Source: Bacillota bacterium
GTDB taxonomy: Bacteria; Bacillota; Limnochordia; Darwinibacteriales; DTU012
Direction of reading: 5' to 3'
Assembly (NCBI GenBank): GCA_012837335.1
Contig: DURM01000078.1
Span: 1-53,318, forward strand
Length of the DNA stretch: 53,318 bases
Positions 35,432 through 44,482 of this stretch are shown in pieces. The notes under the pieces were generated by a model. It was not told the DNA's origin. It searched no databases and saw only the letters and a program-made list of their open reading frames with translations. The translations under genes were made by a program, and so were the position numbers. Each line of letters starts with the position of its first letter. Positions within the stretch are counted from its first letter, which is position 1.

Positions 35432-36604
35432 TTAACTGACTTTTTCTTGTTCTAAGGTTTGGTCGTACACAGTGATCAGCTGCCTGGATGTATTTTCAAT
35501 GCTGTACAGCTGAGCTGTTTTAAGGGCATTTTCCCGCAGCTCCTGCCATAGTGTTCGGTTGGTTAAGATCAATTCGGCTTTTTCAACCAGAGCTTCAGTG
35601 GAATTTTCAGTTAAGAAGCCGTTGTAGCCATCTATAACGCTTTCACTGGAACCGGTGGCATTGACCGCTACGACCGGCACACCCCCTGCCATGGCCTCAA
35701 TCATGACCAAACCCTGGGTTTCGGTAGTGGAGCTGAATAAAAACAGCTCAGCGCCGCTGTAGCAGTGGACTACCTCTTTGGCATCAACTGCGCCGGTAAA
35801 GGTAACCTGCTTCTCCAAGCCGTGAGCTTTGGCCATTTTGACGAGGTTGACTTTTTCTGGACCATCCCCTACAAATACCAAGTGGAGATCTGCAATTGAT
35901 TTATTCAGCTGCAGAAATGCTTCCAAGATTAAGCGGGGACTTTTTTCTACTGATAAACGTCCCACATACAAAATGATCCGCTGGTGCTTCGGTATCTGAT
36001 ACTTATGACGGAGCCAGTCAGGATCAGCCATTTCATACTGGCTGAGATCGATCCCCGTCGGTACGATGGTGATCGGATTTGTGATATGATAAAGATCCAG
36101 GATATAGTCCTTAACCAGTTCGGTTGGGGCGATGATATGATGGCAGTGGCGAAAATAGCGTTTGAGATAGCTCGTAATCATCTGCTTGGTCAATTTTTGC
36201 GGACCGGGTAAATAATGGCTGTATTCCTGATATAATGTATGATGAGTAAATACAAGCGGAATGCGGTTTCTCCGCGCCAAGATTGCTCCTAACTGTCCTG
36301 TGATAAATGGTGAATGGGTATGAATAATGTCGATGTTGAGCGTGCGAATCAGCCGATCTGCTTTTAAGGAGATGGGAATCGGCAGCGCGTAGGAAGGACA
36401 GGTAGGAGCAGGAAAGGAATGAAAGCGGAAGACCTTAATCCCATCCTGCTCACTGACATTGGCCATCTGTTTTTTCGAATACTGTGGTGCAAAGATGTAA
36501 ACATTGTGTCCGAGCGCGGTTAATCCGCGGCTGAAGCGCTGAATTGAGCGGACAACACCGCTTATATACGGGGTGTAGCTGTCAGTAAACATTGCAATGT
36601 TCAT
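35432..36604 (-). CDS. Glycosyltransferase family 4
   Basis: A GT-B glycosyltransferase (390 residues) starting MNIAMFTDSYTPYISGVVRS. The N-lobe has HTHSPFITGQLGA; the C-lobe has ILYVGRLSVEKSPRLILEAF and the nucleotide-sugar E-x7-E motif in ETQGLVMIE with GGVPVVAVN. The closest familiar enzymes are the diacylglycerol or phosphatidyl-myo-inositol glycosyltransferases of Gram-positives, so glycolipid synthesis is a guess. No membrane segment. ATG 36604 follows AAAGGAGCCCTTTTT. Confidence 0.9.
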   Translation of the reverse strand: MNIAMFTDSYTPYISGVVRSIQRFSRGLTALGHNVYIFAPQYSKKQMANVSEQDGIKVFRFHSFPAPTCPSYALPIPISLKADRLIRTLNIDIIHTHSPFITGQLGAILARRNRIPLVFTHHTLYQEYSHYLPGPQKLTKQMITSYLKRYFRHCHHIIAPTELVKDYILDLYHITNPITIVPTGIDLSQYEMADPDWLRHKYQIPKHQRIILYVGRLSVEKSPRLILEAFLQLNKSIADLHLVFVGDGPEKVNLVKMAKAHGLEKQVTFTGAVDAKEVVHCYSGAELFLFSSTTETQGLVMIEAMAGGVPVVAVNATGSSESVIDGYNGFLTENSTEALVEKAELILTNRTLWQELRENALKTAQLYSIENTSRQLITVYDQTLEQEKVS

Positions 36605-36621
36605 AAAAAGGGCTCCTTTGC

Positions 36622-37416
36622 TTATTCAGTTAAGCTCAAGAAGGTATCGACATCGACCATATACTCCGGATCCAGAATATGAGCCTGCTCTTTGAGCTCT
36701 GTTAAATCTCGGCGGGGCATCTCCTGCAGCAGATAGCGCAGCACTTCGACAGCTTCATATGGATGGGGAGTGTGGACAAAAATACTAATTACCCTCAGCT
36801 GAGAAGGATGCTGCACACCATAGACAGGATTATCGCTGTCCCCGAGCTGATACATTGCTCCGATCTGATCCAGCATTGCTTCATAGCGGTCATAGGGAAG
36901 CGCAAAAATGTCCGGAGCATCGCCGCCTGCCATGCGCACAACCAATTGGTTTTCAATCATGCTGCGCGATGATGTCTGCAGTTCAATATAAATATCGCTG
37001 CTTTCGGCATTAAAATCATTAATAATGCGGTTCAATTCATTCTGCTCATCCAGTGATGCTTCAAACAGAACATAAATTTTGGTCCGCCCCGCAGCCGGAT
37101 CCGGTGGTTCTGGCCACAAAATAGAAACTAAAATAACAGCAAGTACGATCCCGAGTCCCAGTAATATTCTATGCGGCGGGATTGGGGGAGGTGGACCATC
37201 ACCGGCAGATTTTTCACCGACCACTGCTTTGGCGACCTGGGCGCAGCCTCTGCGGCCGCAGCCGCCATTCTGCTTCCAGCAGTCAGCATGGTGGACTGCG
37301 TGACAGCGGGGACATTCGACAATTTCAGCACCGATTTCCAGTTTTTGTTCACACTTGGCGCAGCTCTTGCCCACATGGCGGGAGTCTTCAGTGAGAACTT
37401 CCAGTTTCTCTACCAC
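36622..37416 (-). CDS. RING-like zinc finger / membrane / solute-binding-like fusion
   Basis: A 264-residue protein from GTG 37416, just after TAGGAGGTGAAACC. Residues 19-56 contain CxxC, CPRC, HxxC and later cysteines resembling a prokaryotic RING finger. Then comes a Pro-rich linker (about 70-82), one membrane helix (about 84-104), and an outside domain: KIYVLFEASLDEQNELNRII and GGDAPDIFALPYDRYEAML recall the first lobe of family-1 solute-binding proteins, with a shortened second lobe. I know of no characterised protein with this order. It precedes the GT4 gene by 17 nt. Confidence 0.75.
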   Translation of the reverse strand: MVEKLEVLTEDSRHVGKSCAKCEQKLEIGAEIVECPRCHAVHHADCWKQNGGCGRRGCAQVAKAVVGEKSAGDGPPPPIPPHRILLGLGIVLAVILVSILWPEPPDPAAGRTKIYVLFEASLDEQNELNRIINDFNAESSDIYIELQTSSRSMIENQLVVRMAGGDAPDIFALPYDRYEAMLDQIGAMYQLGDSDNPVYGVQHPSQLRVISIFVHTPHPYEAVEVLRYLLQEMPRRDLTELKEQAHILDPEYMVDVDTFLSLTE

Positions 37417-37453
37417 GGTTTCACCTCCTAAGTATAATAGTGGATATATTTTA

Positions 37454-37482
37454 AATTTATCATACTCCGTCCGAAATGCCAA
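37454..37482 (-). promoter_or_regulatory. Putative promoter of the RING-GT4 operon
   Basis: Minus-strand TTGGCA (37482-37477), 17-nt spacer, TAAATT (37459-37454). It lies 38 nt upstream of the GTG start. A TATAAT on the plus strand (37433-37438) has no matching -35. Confidence 0.5.
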
Positions 37483-37516
37483 GAAAAACGAAGAATCCAT
37501 CCAAGGAGTGGTAAAC

Positions 37517-37975
37517 ATGACGCAAAAAACAATAGAAATCTACACCGATGGTGCCTGCAGCTGCAATCCCGGTCCGGGAGGTTGGGGGGCAGTTATTATC
37601 TATCATGATCATATTCGTGAAGTAGTTGAAGAATACAGCGGTTATGTGCCGAACACGACCAATCAGAGAATGGAGCTGACCGCTGCTGTCGAGGCTTTAA
37701 AGCGGCTGAAAACTCCCAGCAGAGTTAATCTTTACTCTGACAGCGCTTACCTGGTTAATGCTTTTCTGCAGGACTGGTTCTCCGGCTGGTTGAGGCGGGG
37801 CTGGAAAAACGCCAGAAATCAGCCGGTGAGCAATCAAGATTTATGGGAAGAACTGCTGGTATTAGCCAAGAAGCATGAAATCACGTGGATTAAAGTGAAA
37901 GGCCACAGCGACAATTTCTGGAACAATCGCTGCGATGAGCTGGCGCGGGAAGCGATCAAGAAGGGTTTGGAATAG
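37517..37975 (+). CDS. rnhA: Ribonuclease HI
   Basis: RNase HI (152 residues) cleaves RNA in RNA-DNA hybrids. Catalytic residues are visible: Asp in IYTDGACSCNPGPGGWG, Glu in RMELTAA, Asp in LYSDSAYLV and Asp in RCDELARE. The handle region with WLRRGWKN is present. ATG 37517 follows CAAGGAGTGGTAAAC; the longer frame upstream is antisense to the RING gene and is ignored. Confidence 0.96.
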   Translation: MTQKTIEIYTDGACSCNPGPGGWGAVIIYHDHIREVVEEYSGYVPNTTNQRMELTAAVEALKRLKTPSRVNLYSDSAYLVNAFLQDWFSGWLRRGWKNARNQPVSNQDLWEELLVLAKKHEITWIKVKGHSDNFWNNRCDELAREAIKKGLE

Positions 37976-38024
37976 TTTAGTCAAATATTACAGTTTAATG
38001 GACTGTGAATTAGGAGGAGTACCC

Positions 38025-39134
38025 GTGGCTGTAATCTTTGATCAGATGGTAATCATCGGAGTCGGTTTGATCGGCGGCTCCTTAGGAATGGCGGTGCGTA
38101 AGCACGGGCTGGCTGATAAAGTTGTTGGTATCGATCTTGATGAGAACAGTTTGCAAATGGCCAAAGAATTAGGAGCTGTTGATACATACGCGCTTGATTA
38201 TTCACCGGTGCGGGATGCAGATCTGGTTGTCTTAGCCGCGCCGATTTTCTCCAACTTAAAAATCTTGGAAAACATCCGCGGGTACCTGGCGCCACAGGCT
38301 GTGGTCACTGATGTGGGCAGCACAAAAAGTGAATTTGTAGCTCAGGCAGAGCAGCTTCTGCCCAACAACGCCTTTGTGGGTGGGCATCCTATGGCAGGGG
38401 CGGAAACAGCGGGTGTTGGCGGAGCAGATCCGTATCTGTTTGAAAATGCTTTTTATCTGCTGACTCCAACTGAGACAACTGATCCGCAGGCGCTGGGACG
38501 GGTGAGAAATCTAGTAGAAGGAGTTGGTGCCAGAGCTCTGGTCCTGGATCCGGACACTCATGACAAAATTACCGCAGCGATCAGTCATCTGCCTCATCTT
38601 GCGGCTGCCGCCTTGGTGCAGACAGCAGCTGAGCTCGCTGGAGAACATCCCATGACTTTAGCTTTGGCTGCCGGGGGCTTTAAGGATACTACCAGAGTTG
38701 CTTCAGGCAATCCCGGTTTGTGGAAGGATATCTGCTTCAGCAATAAAGAGCAGGTAATTGCCATGATTGATCGCTTCACAAATTGTTTAAACGAAATGAA
38801 GCGGGCTTTGGCCGAGGAATTAAGACCGGATTTTGAAATGCAGCTGGCAGCGGCTAAAACTGTTCGCGATCAGATTCCGGCGAAAATGAAAGGCTACTGG
38901 CCTTTCTTAGATGAGATTATTGTTACCATTCCTGACCGTCCGGGTATGATTGGACAGGTAGCAGCTATTTTAGGCGGGCAGGACGTAAATATAGACGATA
39001 TTGAGATTCTTAGGGTTCGGGAAGGCGAAGGCGGCACATTACGACTGGGCTTTGCTAAAATCGGGTCGGCAGAAAAAGCGGTCCGGATTCTCAAAGAGCA
39101 TGGATTTCCGGTACGGGTTCGGAACGCTCACTGA
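38025..39134 (+). CDS. tyrA: Prephenate dehydrogenase with ACT domain
   Basis: TyrA (369 residues) makes 4-hydroxyphenylpyruvate for tyrosine. The Rossmann motif IIGVGLIGGSLGMA opens the protein, with VTDVGSTKS and GGHPMAGAETAG in the catalytic part. A C-terminal ACT domain (about 300-365; TIPDRPGMIGQVAAILG) probably senses tyrosine. GTG 38025 follows TTAGGAGGAGTACCC. Its end overlaps the convergent queG by 7 nt. Confidence 0.95.
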   Translation: MAVIFDQMVIIGVGLIGGSLGMAVRKHGLADKVVGIDLDENSLQMAKELGAVDTYALDYSPVRDADLVVLAAPIFSNLKILENIRGYLAPQAVVTDVGSTKSEFVAQAEQLLPNNAFVGGHPMAGAETAGVGGADPYLFENAFYLLTPTETTDPQALGRVRNLVEGVGARALVLDPDTHDKITAAISHLPHLAAAALVQTAAELAGEHPMTLALAAGGFKDTTRVASGNPGLWKDICFSNKEQVIAMIDRFTNCLNEMKRALAEELRPDFEMQLAAAKTVRDQIPAKMKGYWPFLDEIIVTIPDRPGMIGQVAAILGGQDVNIDDIEILRVREGEGGTLRLGFAKIGSAEKAVRILKEHGFPVRVRNAH

Positions 39135-40228
39135 CTGGTTAAAGCTGATTCAATTTCAGCTAATACCTGCAGATCCGTTTCTTTGGTTTTATGATCAGCC
39201 AGGATTTCCCTGGCTTTTTTGGTGCCAATCTTTCCCAATGCCCAGGCAGCAGTGCCCCGCACAACCCGTTTGGGATCCTCCAGACTGGTTTTAAGCTCGG
39301 AAACAGCTTCGCCTAACTGGAGATTTCCGCACACGATCGCAGCGTTGCGCTGGATTACGCTTCTGCCGCGCCAGCCCATGGGTGTATCGCCAAAGCGATG
39401 CTTAAACTCCCGATTGCTGATGTTTAACAGCGGGATCACCGGGATGCTCTGCTCGTCTTTGGGAGCAAACTCCAAATGGGAACAGGAAGGAGCCTGTTTG
39501 TTAATGGGGCACACCTGCTGGCAGTTATCACAGCCCCACAATTTAACGCCGATTTTTGCTCTCAGCTCAACCGGAATAAAGCCCTTCATCTGGGTTAAGT
39601 AAGAAATGCAGATATACGGGTTGATCCGATACGGGGCAAACAGTGCTCCGGTTGGACAGGCTTGAATGCACAGATCGCACTTATCACAGGGAGATGCTGA
39701 TGAAAAAGGATGAGGGTTGATTTGCGGCAGTTCCACATCCACAAGGATGCTGCCTAAAAAGATCCAGGATCCAAATTGGGGATGGAAAACACAGCAGTTC
39801 TTGCCCCGCCATCCAAGCCCAGCCCGCAAAAAGATAGCCCTGTCTAGGGTGGGTTTAGTATCAACACAGACAGCATAGTTCTTAACGCCGAGGTTTTTTT
39901 GCATCCACTCTGCCAGTGTTTCCAGCTTGTGGGTCAGGACTCGGTGGTAGTCAATACCCCATGCGTAGCGGGAGAGCAGCCCGGACTGAGGACTTAACTT
40001 CGGCAGCTCAGTTTTGTAGGCAATTGCAGTACTGATGATTGTTTTTGCGCTCGGCAGCACTGCTTTGGGATCAATCCGAATCTGGAGATCCTGCTCGGTA
40101 AAATCGGGATAATGCCCTTCGCTTTTTATTTTCTCTAAATGCCACAGGCATTCTGTGAATTTCTCCGCATGGGTAACAGCGACCGCGTCTAACCCCAGCT
40201 GTTCTGCTTCTGCAAAAAACTGCTCCAC
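39128..40228 (-). CDS. queG: Epoxyqueuosine reductase QueG
   Basis: QueG (366 residues) performs the last step of queuosine tRNA modification. Two 4Fe-4S motifs are visible (CDKCDLCIQACPTGAL and CDNCQQVCP), with GWRGKNCC for the cobalamin domain and a C-terminal HEAT-like repeat (VVRGTAAWALGKIG). GTG 40228 follows AAGGGAGG. The other queuosine genes are not in this window. Confidence 0.95.
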   Translation of the reverse strand: MEQFFAEAEQLGLDAVAVTHAEKFTECLWHLEKIKSEGHYPDFTEQDLQIRIDPKAVLPSAKTIISTAIAYKTELPKLSPQSGLLSRYAWGIDYHRVLTHKLETLAEWMQKNLGVKNYAVCVDTKPTLDRAIFLRAGLGWRGKNCCVFHPQFGSWIFLGSILVDVELPQINPHPFSSASPCDKCDLCIQACPTGALFAPYRINPYICISYLTQMKGFIPVELRAKIGVKLWGCDNCQQVCPINKQAPSCSHLEFAPKDEQSIPVIPLLNISNREFKHRFGDTPMGWRGRSVIQRNAAIVCGNLQLGEAVSELKTSLEDPKRVVRGTAAWALGKIGTKKAREILADHKTKETDLQVLAEIESALTSQ

Positions 40229-40240
40229 TCTTAAACCTCC

Positions 40241-40277
40241 CTTAAAAAGCAAAAGGTAGGCGCAGACCGCCTACCTT
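40241..40277 (-). terminator. Intrinsic terminator after the NifU-like gene
   Basis: On the minus strand AAGGTAGGCG pairs with CGCCTACCTT over 10 bp, loop GTCTG, followed by TTGCTTTTT. It ends the nifU-like transcript just upstream of the queG ribosome-binding site, so queG depends on read-through or on an unseen promoter. Confidence 0.85.
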
Positions 40278-40288
40278 ATCATCATCTA

Positions 40289-40522
40289 CTAGTTAGCAGC
40301 CTCAACAGCTGTGACTTCCGGAATCTGCTGTTTGAGAATGCGCTCAATACCTGCTTTTAAAGTTAATTGGGACATGGGGCACCCAACACACGCACCGGTT
40401 AAACGAACAGTAACAACATTGTCCTCATTAATGCCAACCAACTCTACATCTCCACCGTCGCCTTGAATTTGGGGACGGATTAAGTCCAGCACTTTTTGCA
40501 CTCTTTCTTGCAGTGTATTCAA
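40289..40522 (-). CDS. NifU-like iron-sulfur scaffold protein
   Basis: A 77-residue NifU C-terminal-type domain with PQIQGDGGDVELVGI and CVGCPMSQLTLK (the CxxC that holds the transient cluster). It donates Fe-S clusters to apo-proteins; the neighbour QueG is a plausible client. TTG 40522 is six bases from AAGGAGGTG; the in-frame GTG 40531 overlaps that SD. Confidence 0.92.
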   Translation of the reverse strand: MNTLQERVQKVLDLIRPQIQGDGGDVELVGINEDNVVTVRLTGACVGCPMSQLTLKAGIERILKQQIPEVTAVEAAN

Positions 40523-40562
40523 GAAAGGCACCTCCTTCGCATTAATTATTACTACATTGATA

Positions 40563-40591
40563 AGTATACACCTTTCGCCAGTGATTTACAA
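40563..40591 (-). promoter_or_regulatory. Promoter of the NifU-like gene
   Basis: Minus-strand TTGTAA (40591-40586), 17-nt spacer, TATACT (40568-40563). The start codon is 40 nt downstream. No clear promoter is seen for the divergent kinase gene in the rest of this 180-nt gap. Confidence 0.7.
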
Positions 40592-40704
40592 CACCCTTGG
40601 CAATACTTTGCCCATTGGGTATTTATTGGCTTTCCAGGCAGGATATTTCCGCAGAACCGTTAATATAGAAGTTAGATTTGGTGGATAAGGGAGGCAGACG
40701 CGTA

Positions 40705-42132
40705 ATGTGGCACGATTATTTAAGGCATGCGATTACAACTAAACTTAACTGCAGGGTATTTGCCGGATTTAATGCAAATGTTGACGTAGTTATTAAGCTG
40801 AACGCAGACATGATTGCCGGCATCATGAAGCAGGAACCACAGATTTTGGACAATCCTCCTGCGGAACCAACCGAAGTGTGGCCTGTCACTACCAATACTG
40901 AGTTTATGGCTCTGCTTAAAGAGTGCATCAAGGTAGGTAAATCCCACTACGGGGTCATGGACAGCAAGCTTGGTGATTGGTTTAGTCAGGTCTTTCTGCA
41001 GCGTTCGGAGGCGATGGGCGGACAGGCTGGAATTATTGCAAACCAGATGGCAGCTTTAGGAGCCACCAGCTCCGTTTACAGCCCGGTCTTATCGTCGAAA
41101 CAGGCTGCCAGTTTTGACTCCAGGGTATTATATCCCGAGGTAAACAGCGGCATTACCTGGATTCCGGTTCGGGAATCAGTTAATGATCAGTGGACAAAAC
41201 TTAATTACATTTTTGAGTATGCTAAAGGAATTACTTTTAAATTTGGCGATGAAGAAATCACTTCACCTCGAGCTAATCGCGTGATTTTAGGTACACGCAA
41301 CCCGAAAGCGGCAATGGGATTTGATCCGGAAATAGCGTCCCATTTACCTGAATTAGGACAGACTATAGATGTAGCTTTTATGGCTGGCTACCACCACGGC
41401 CGGATTGAAGGGCGGGCAGAAACTTTAGATGAGTACATTAAGCTGAGCAGTGATGACCTGCTGCGCCTTAAGTCCAAGAATCCGGAATTAAAACTGCACT
41501 TAGAATATGTGCCTATGCCCGATGCGGATGACGAAAAGAAACTGCTAAAAAGTCTTGCGCCTTTGTTTACCAGTTTCGGAATTAATGAAAACGAGATCCG
41601 CCGGCTCTTAGCAGGACTCGGGTATGGTGAATTAGCAGCCGAGATTGCAGAAAATGAGAGAGCTTTCAGCCTCTACAAGGGAGCTCTCGCGGTGGCCAGG
41701 GAATTGAACGTTCCCCGTATCCATCTGCATAATCTTGGTTATTATGTAGTTGTACTCATGAAACCTTATGGAGTTGATCCGGAGATTGTGCGGCAGGCCT
41801 GCTTGTTTGCTTCCGCGGTTAATGCAGTGAAAGCTATGCAGGGAGGCGCGGTGCCGCTGGAAGATGTTGATCAGATGGTTGATTATCCGTTAAGTGATGT
41901 TGGTATGAAGCAGCTGCAGGAATTTGTCAGCGAAGCGCAGAGTTTAGGACTGCCGGCAGGCGAGGCAGTACTTGCTACAGGCATTATGGAACTGGATGAC
42001 CACTGGGCTTTGGTTGTCCCCGCCCATATCGTCCCGAACCCTGTCAGCACGGTGGGTATGGGTGATACAGTCTCTTCCAGTGCCTACGCTGCGGAAATTT
42101 CGCTGGCAGCAGCTGCCCAACGCGGCAGCTAA
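40705..42132 (+). CDS. ADP-dependent glucokinase/phosphofructokinase family protein
   Basis: A 475-residue ribokinase-fold protein of the ADP-dependent GK/PFK family, best known from archaea. It has VFAGFNANVDVVIKLN near the N-terminus, GGQAGIIANQMAALGA, FMAGYHHG in the middle, and the phosphoryl-transfer motif NPVSTVGMGDTVSSSAYAAE near the C-terminus with the catalytic Asp in GMGD. Sugar substrate and ADP preference cannot be read from the sequence. ATG 40705 is 10 nt from GGGAGG; the frame extends to TTG 40678. It precedes the helicase by 24 nt. Confidence 0.85.
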   Translation: MWHDYLRHAITTKLNCRVFAGFNANVDVVIKLNADMIAGIMKQEPQILDNPPAEPTEVWPVTTNTEFMALLKECIKVGKSHYGVMDSKLGDWFSQVFLQRSEAMGGQAGIIANQMAALGATSSVYSPVLSSKQAASFDSRVLYPEVNSGITWIPVRESVNDQWTKLNYIFEYAKGITFKFGDEEITSPRANRVILGTRNPKAAMGFDPEIASHLPELGQTIDVAFMAGYHHGRIEGRAETLDEYIKLSSDDLLRLKSKNPELKLHLEYVPMPDADDEKKLLKSLAPLFTSFGINENEIRRLLAGLGYGELAAEIAENERAFSLYKGALAVARELNVPRIHLHNLGYYVVVLMKPYGVDPEIVRQACLFASAVNAVKAMQGGAVPLEDVDQMVDYPLSDVGMKQLQEFVSEAQSLGLPAGEAVLATGIMELDDHWALVVPAHIVPNPVSTVGMGDTVSSSAYAAEISLAAAAQRGS

Positions 42133-42156
42133 TCTGGGATTATAAGGAGGATTTCT

Positions 42157-44412
42157 TTGAGTAATAACGGCACAACTCAGGTTTATCGCGGTTTTGTACT
42201 CGACCCCTTCCAGCAGGAAGCAGTAGAGTACATTGATCAGAATTATTCTGTCCTGGTTGCCGCTCCAACCGGTGTGGGTAAGACCTTAATTGCCGATTAC
42301 CTGATCGAAAAAATCTACAAAGAAAATGGGCGGGTAGTTTACACCGCGCCGATTAAGGCGCTCAGCAACCAGAAATTTAAAGAGTTTAAAGCTATTATGG
42401 GCGAAGACGCAGTCGGGATCTTAACCGGTGATGTGGTGATCAATTCCGAAGCTCCGGTATTGATTATGACCACTGAGATTTTTCGCAACCTCCTTCAGCA
42501 GTCTCCTGAGCGGGTTGCCGATGTGCGCTATGTGATTTTTGATGAGATCCACTACATCGATGATCCAGAGCGGGGCAGCGTGTGGGAGGAAAGCTTGATC
42601 TTCATGCCGGATACAATGCGGTTTTTAGGCTTAAGCGCTACTATTCCCAATGTGGAGCAGCTGGCGGAGTGGATCGGCCAGACTCAGCGGCAGGAGATTA
42701 AGATCGTCACTCACTTTGAGCGGATTGTGCCCCTGCGCCACTATATCTTTGAAAAAAGCATGGGTGCTGTTCCAGTTAATCAGTTTCGCAAGCGGGCTAA
42801 AAAGGTTTTGGGCAGGATCAAGCAGGCAGACGGCTATAAAGTTCCTGCAACTACCCATGTGGACCTAATCGAAGAAATAAAGGATGGGTATCTGCCTTGT
42901 TTGTTTTTCACTTTCAGCCGCAAAAAAGCTGAGTTAAATGCTATTGAGTTGGGAGCTGACAACAGCTTCCTGACAGTTAATGAGCGCAGAGAAGCGGAGG
43001 CTGTCATCGATGCAGTCAGTGCCCGTTATCCGCGCATCTTAAGTGAGCGGTGGAAAGGCCTGCGCAGCCTGCTGCTCAAAGGCATTGGCTACCACCACGC
43101 CGGAATGCTGCCGGCTCTAAAAGATGTGGTTGAAGAGTTGTTTACCAGGCGTTTAATCAAAGTGCTGTACTGTACCGAAACATTCGCAGTGGGGCTGAAT
43201 TTCCCCTGCCGCAGTGTTTGTTTCGATTCCAGCACTAAGTGGGACGGCCGGTCGTTTAGGGCGATTACCAACCGGGAATACTTTCAAATGGCGGGACGAG
43301 CCGGCAGGCGGGGAATTGATACCGAAGGCTTTGTGTTTATGCTGGTTGATTTTAATTATTATGATCCACATGATCTGCCCAGCATGAAAGAATCCCAGAT
43401 TGAACCGCTTCAGAGCCAGTTTGCCCTGACCTATAACTCGATTCTCAACTTAATTAAAAACTATGATGATGAGCAGATTTACCGCATCCTAGGCCAGAAC
43501 TTTGCTACATACCAAGCTCTCGATGAGCGGGAGTTTCTCAGGGAGCGGATCGATGATTTGAAGGCAGAGCTTGATCAGTTCTGCGAGCATACTGACCAGG
43601 AAGCCTGCCCAGCAGTCTTTGAGCGGATGCTCCGTCAGCAGAAACAGCTGCAGAACCGGTTGCGGAAGGAACGCTATCCGCGGGCAAAAAGGCGTCTGCG
43701 CCAGCAGCTGGCAGCCATTAATCAGGCTATTAACGAAACAGAGGTTGTGGACTGCCCGCAGGAAACGCAGCGCGAGTGCCGCAAAGACAGCAAGCGCTAT
43801 CGGAAACTGGTCCACCGCTATCAGAACTTAATCAAGCGGGAGCAGCAGATTGACCCACAAAGCCGGTATTACCAGGAGTATCAGGATAAGAAAGCTCTGC
43901 TTCAGGCTTTAGGTTATCTGCAGGGAGATAAACTTACCAGTGCCGGAGAGTTTGCCAGTCACATCCACGGCCACGAGCTTTTGATTACCGAGCTGTTTAT
44001 GGAAGGCTGGTTCCACAAGTACAGCATTTCCGAGCTGAATGCTCTGGCGGTAGCGATTGGCTATGAACCGCGCCGCAATGAAACTAAAATTCGGCATAAG
44101 CTGAACTTTACCCCCGCCTATAAGCTGGTATTCCAGCTTGCCAACATGGAAAAACGGTTCTTAGGATTTTCAACGGTTGAATTTAACGACCATATTGCGG
44201 TTCTAGCTTACCGCTGGTCCCAGGGAGAGAGCTTTACTGTGCTGATGGAGGCATCGCAAATTGATGAAGGTGACTTAGTATTTGCGTTCCGCCGCGGCAT
44301 CGATCTGCTGCGCCAAGTTCGCAACGTCGCGGCAGAAGATGCTTATCTGCGCAACAAACTCAAGGAGTGCATTGCCCGCATGGATCGGGATCAGGTTTCA
44401 GTAATGCTCTAG
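42157..44412 (+). CDS. Ski2-like DEAD/DEAH-box helicase
   Basis: A superfamily 2 helicase of 751 residues. Motif I APTGVGKT (about 35-42), Ia YTAPIKALSNQK, II DEIHY, III LSATIPN, V ETFAVGLNFP and VI QMAGRAGRRGID are all present. After the helicase core, a coiled-coil segment (about 465-600; CPAVFERMLRQQKQLQ) and a C-terminal DSHCT-like helical domain follow. This layout resembles Ski2/Mtr4 and actinobacterial HelY, so RNA unwinding is expected. The start is TTG at 42157 after AAGGAGGATTTCT. Confidence 0.88.
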   Translation: MSNNGTTQVYRGFVLDPFQQEAVEYIDQNYSVLVAAPTGVGKTLIADYLIEKIYKENGRVVYTAPIKALSNQKFKEFKAIMGEDAVGILTGDVVINSEAPVLIMTTEIFRNLLQQSPERVADVRYVIFDEIHYIDDPERGSVWEESLIFMPDTMRFLGLSATIPNVEQLAEWIGQTQRQEIKIVTHFERIVPLRHYIFEKSMGAVPVNQFRKRAKKVLGRIKQADGYKVPATTHVDLIEEIKDGYLPCLFFTFSRKKAELNAIELGADNSFLTVNERREAEAVIDAVSARYPRILSERWKGLRSLLLKGIGYHHAGMLPALKDVVEELFTRRLIKVLYCTETFAVGLNFPCRSVCFDSSTKWDGRSFRAITNREYFQMAGRAGRRGIDTEGFVFMLVDFNYYDPHDLPSMKESQIEPLQSQFALTYNSILNLIKNYDDEQIYRILGQNFATYQALDEREFLRERIDDLKAELDQFCEHTDQEACPAVFERMLRQQKQLQNRLRKERYPRAKRRLRQQLAAINQAINETEVVDCPQETQRECRKDSKRYRKLVHRYQNLIKREQQIDPQSRYYQEYQDKKALLQALGYLQGDKLTSAGEFASHIHGHELLITELFMEGWFHKYSISELNALAVAIGYEPRRNETKIRHKLNFTPAYKLVFQLANMEKRFLGFSTVEFNDHIAVLAYRWSQGESFTVLMEASQIDEGDLVFAFRRGIDLLRQVRNVAAEDAYLRNKLKECIARMDRDQVSVML

Positions 44413-44435
44413 CATGAAAAATATTATTTTTTGAG

Positions 44436-44471
44436 ATAAGACTGCTGTGTTAGAACGGCAGTCTTATTTTC
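44436..44471 (+). terminator. Intrinsic terminator after the helicase
   Basis: ATAAGACTGC (44436-44445) pairs with GCAGTCTTAT (44458-44467), 10 bp, 12-nt loop, then TTTC. It separates the kinase-helicase unit from the ABC exporter and may also be part of that exporter's leader. Confidence 0.75.
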
Positions 44472-44482
44472 ATCTCAGCCTT

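Noticed and set aside
37355-37516. N-terminal extension of RNase HI
   Set aside because: The extra residues are antisense to the RING-fusion gene, and the ATG at 37517 has its own good SD.
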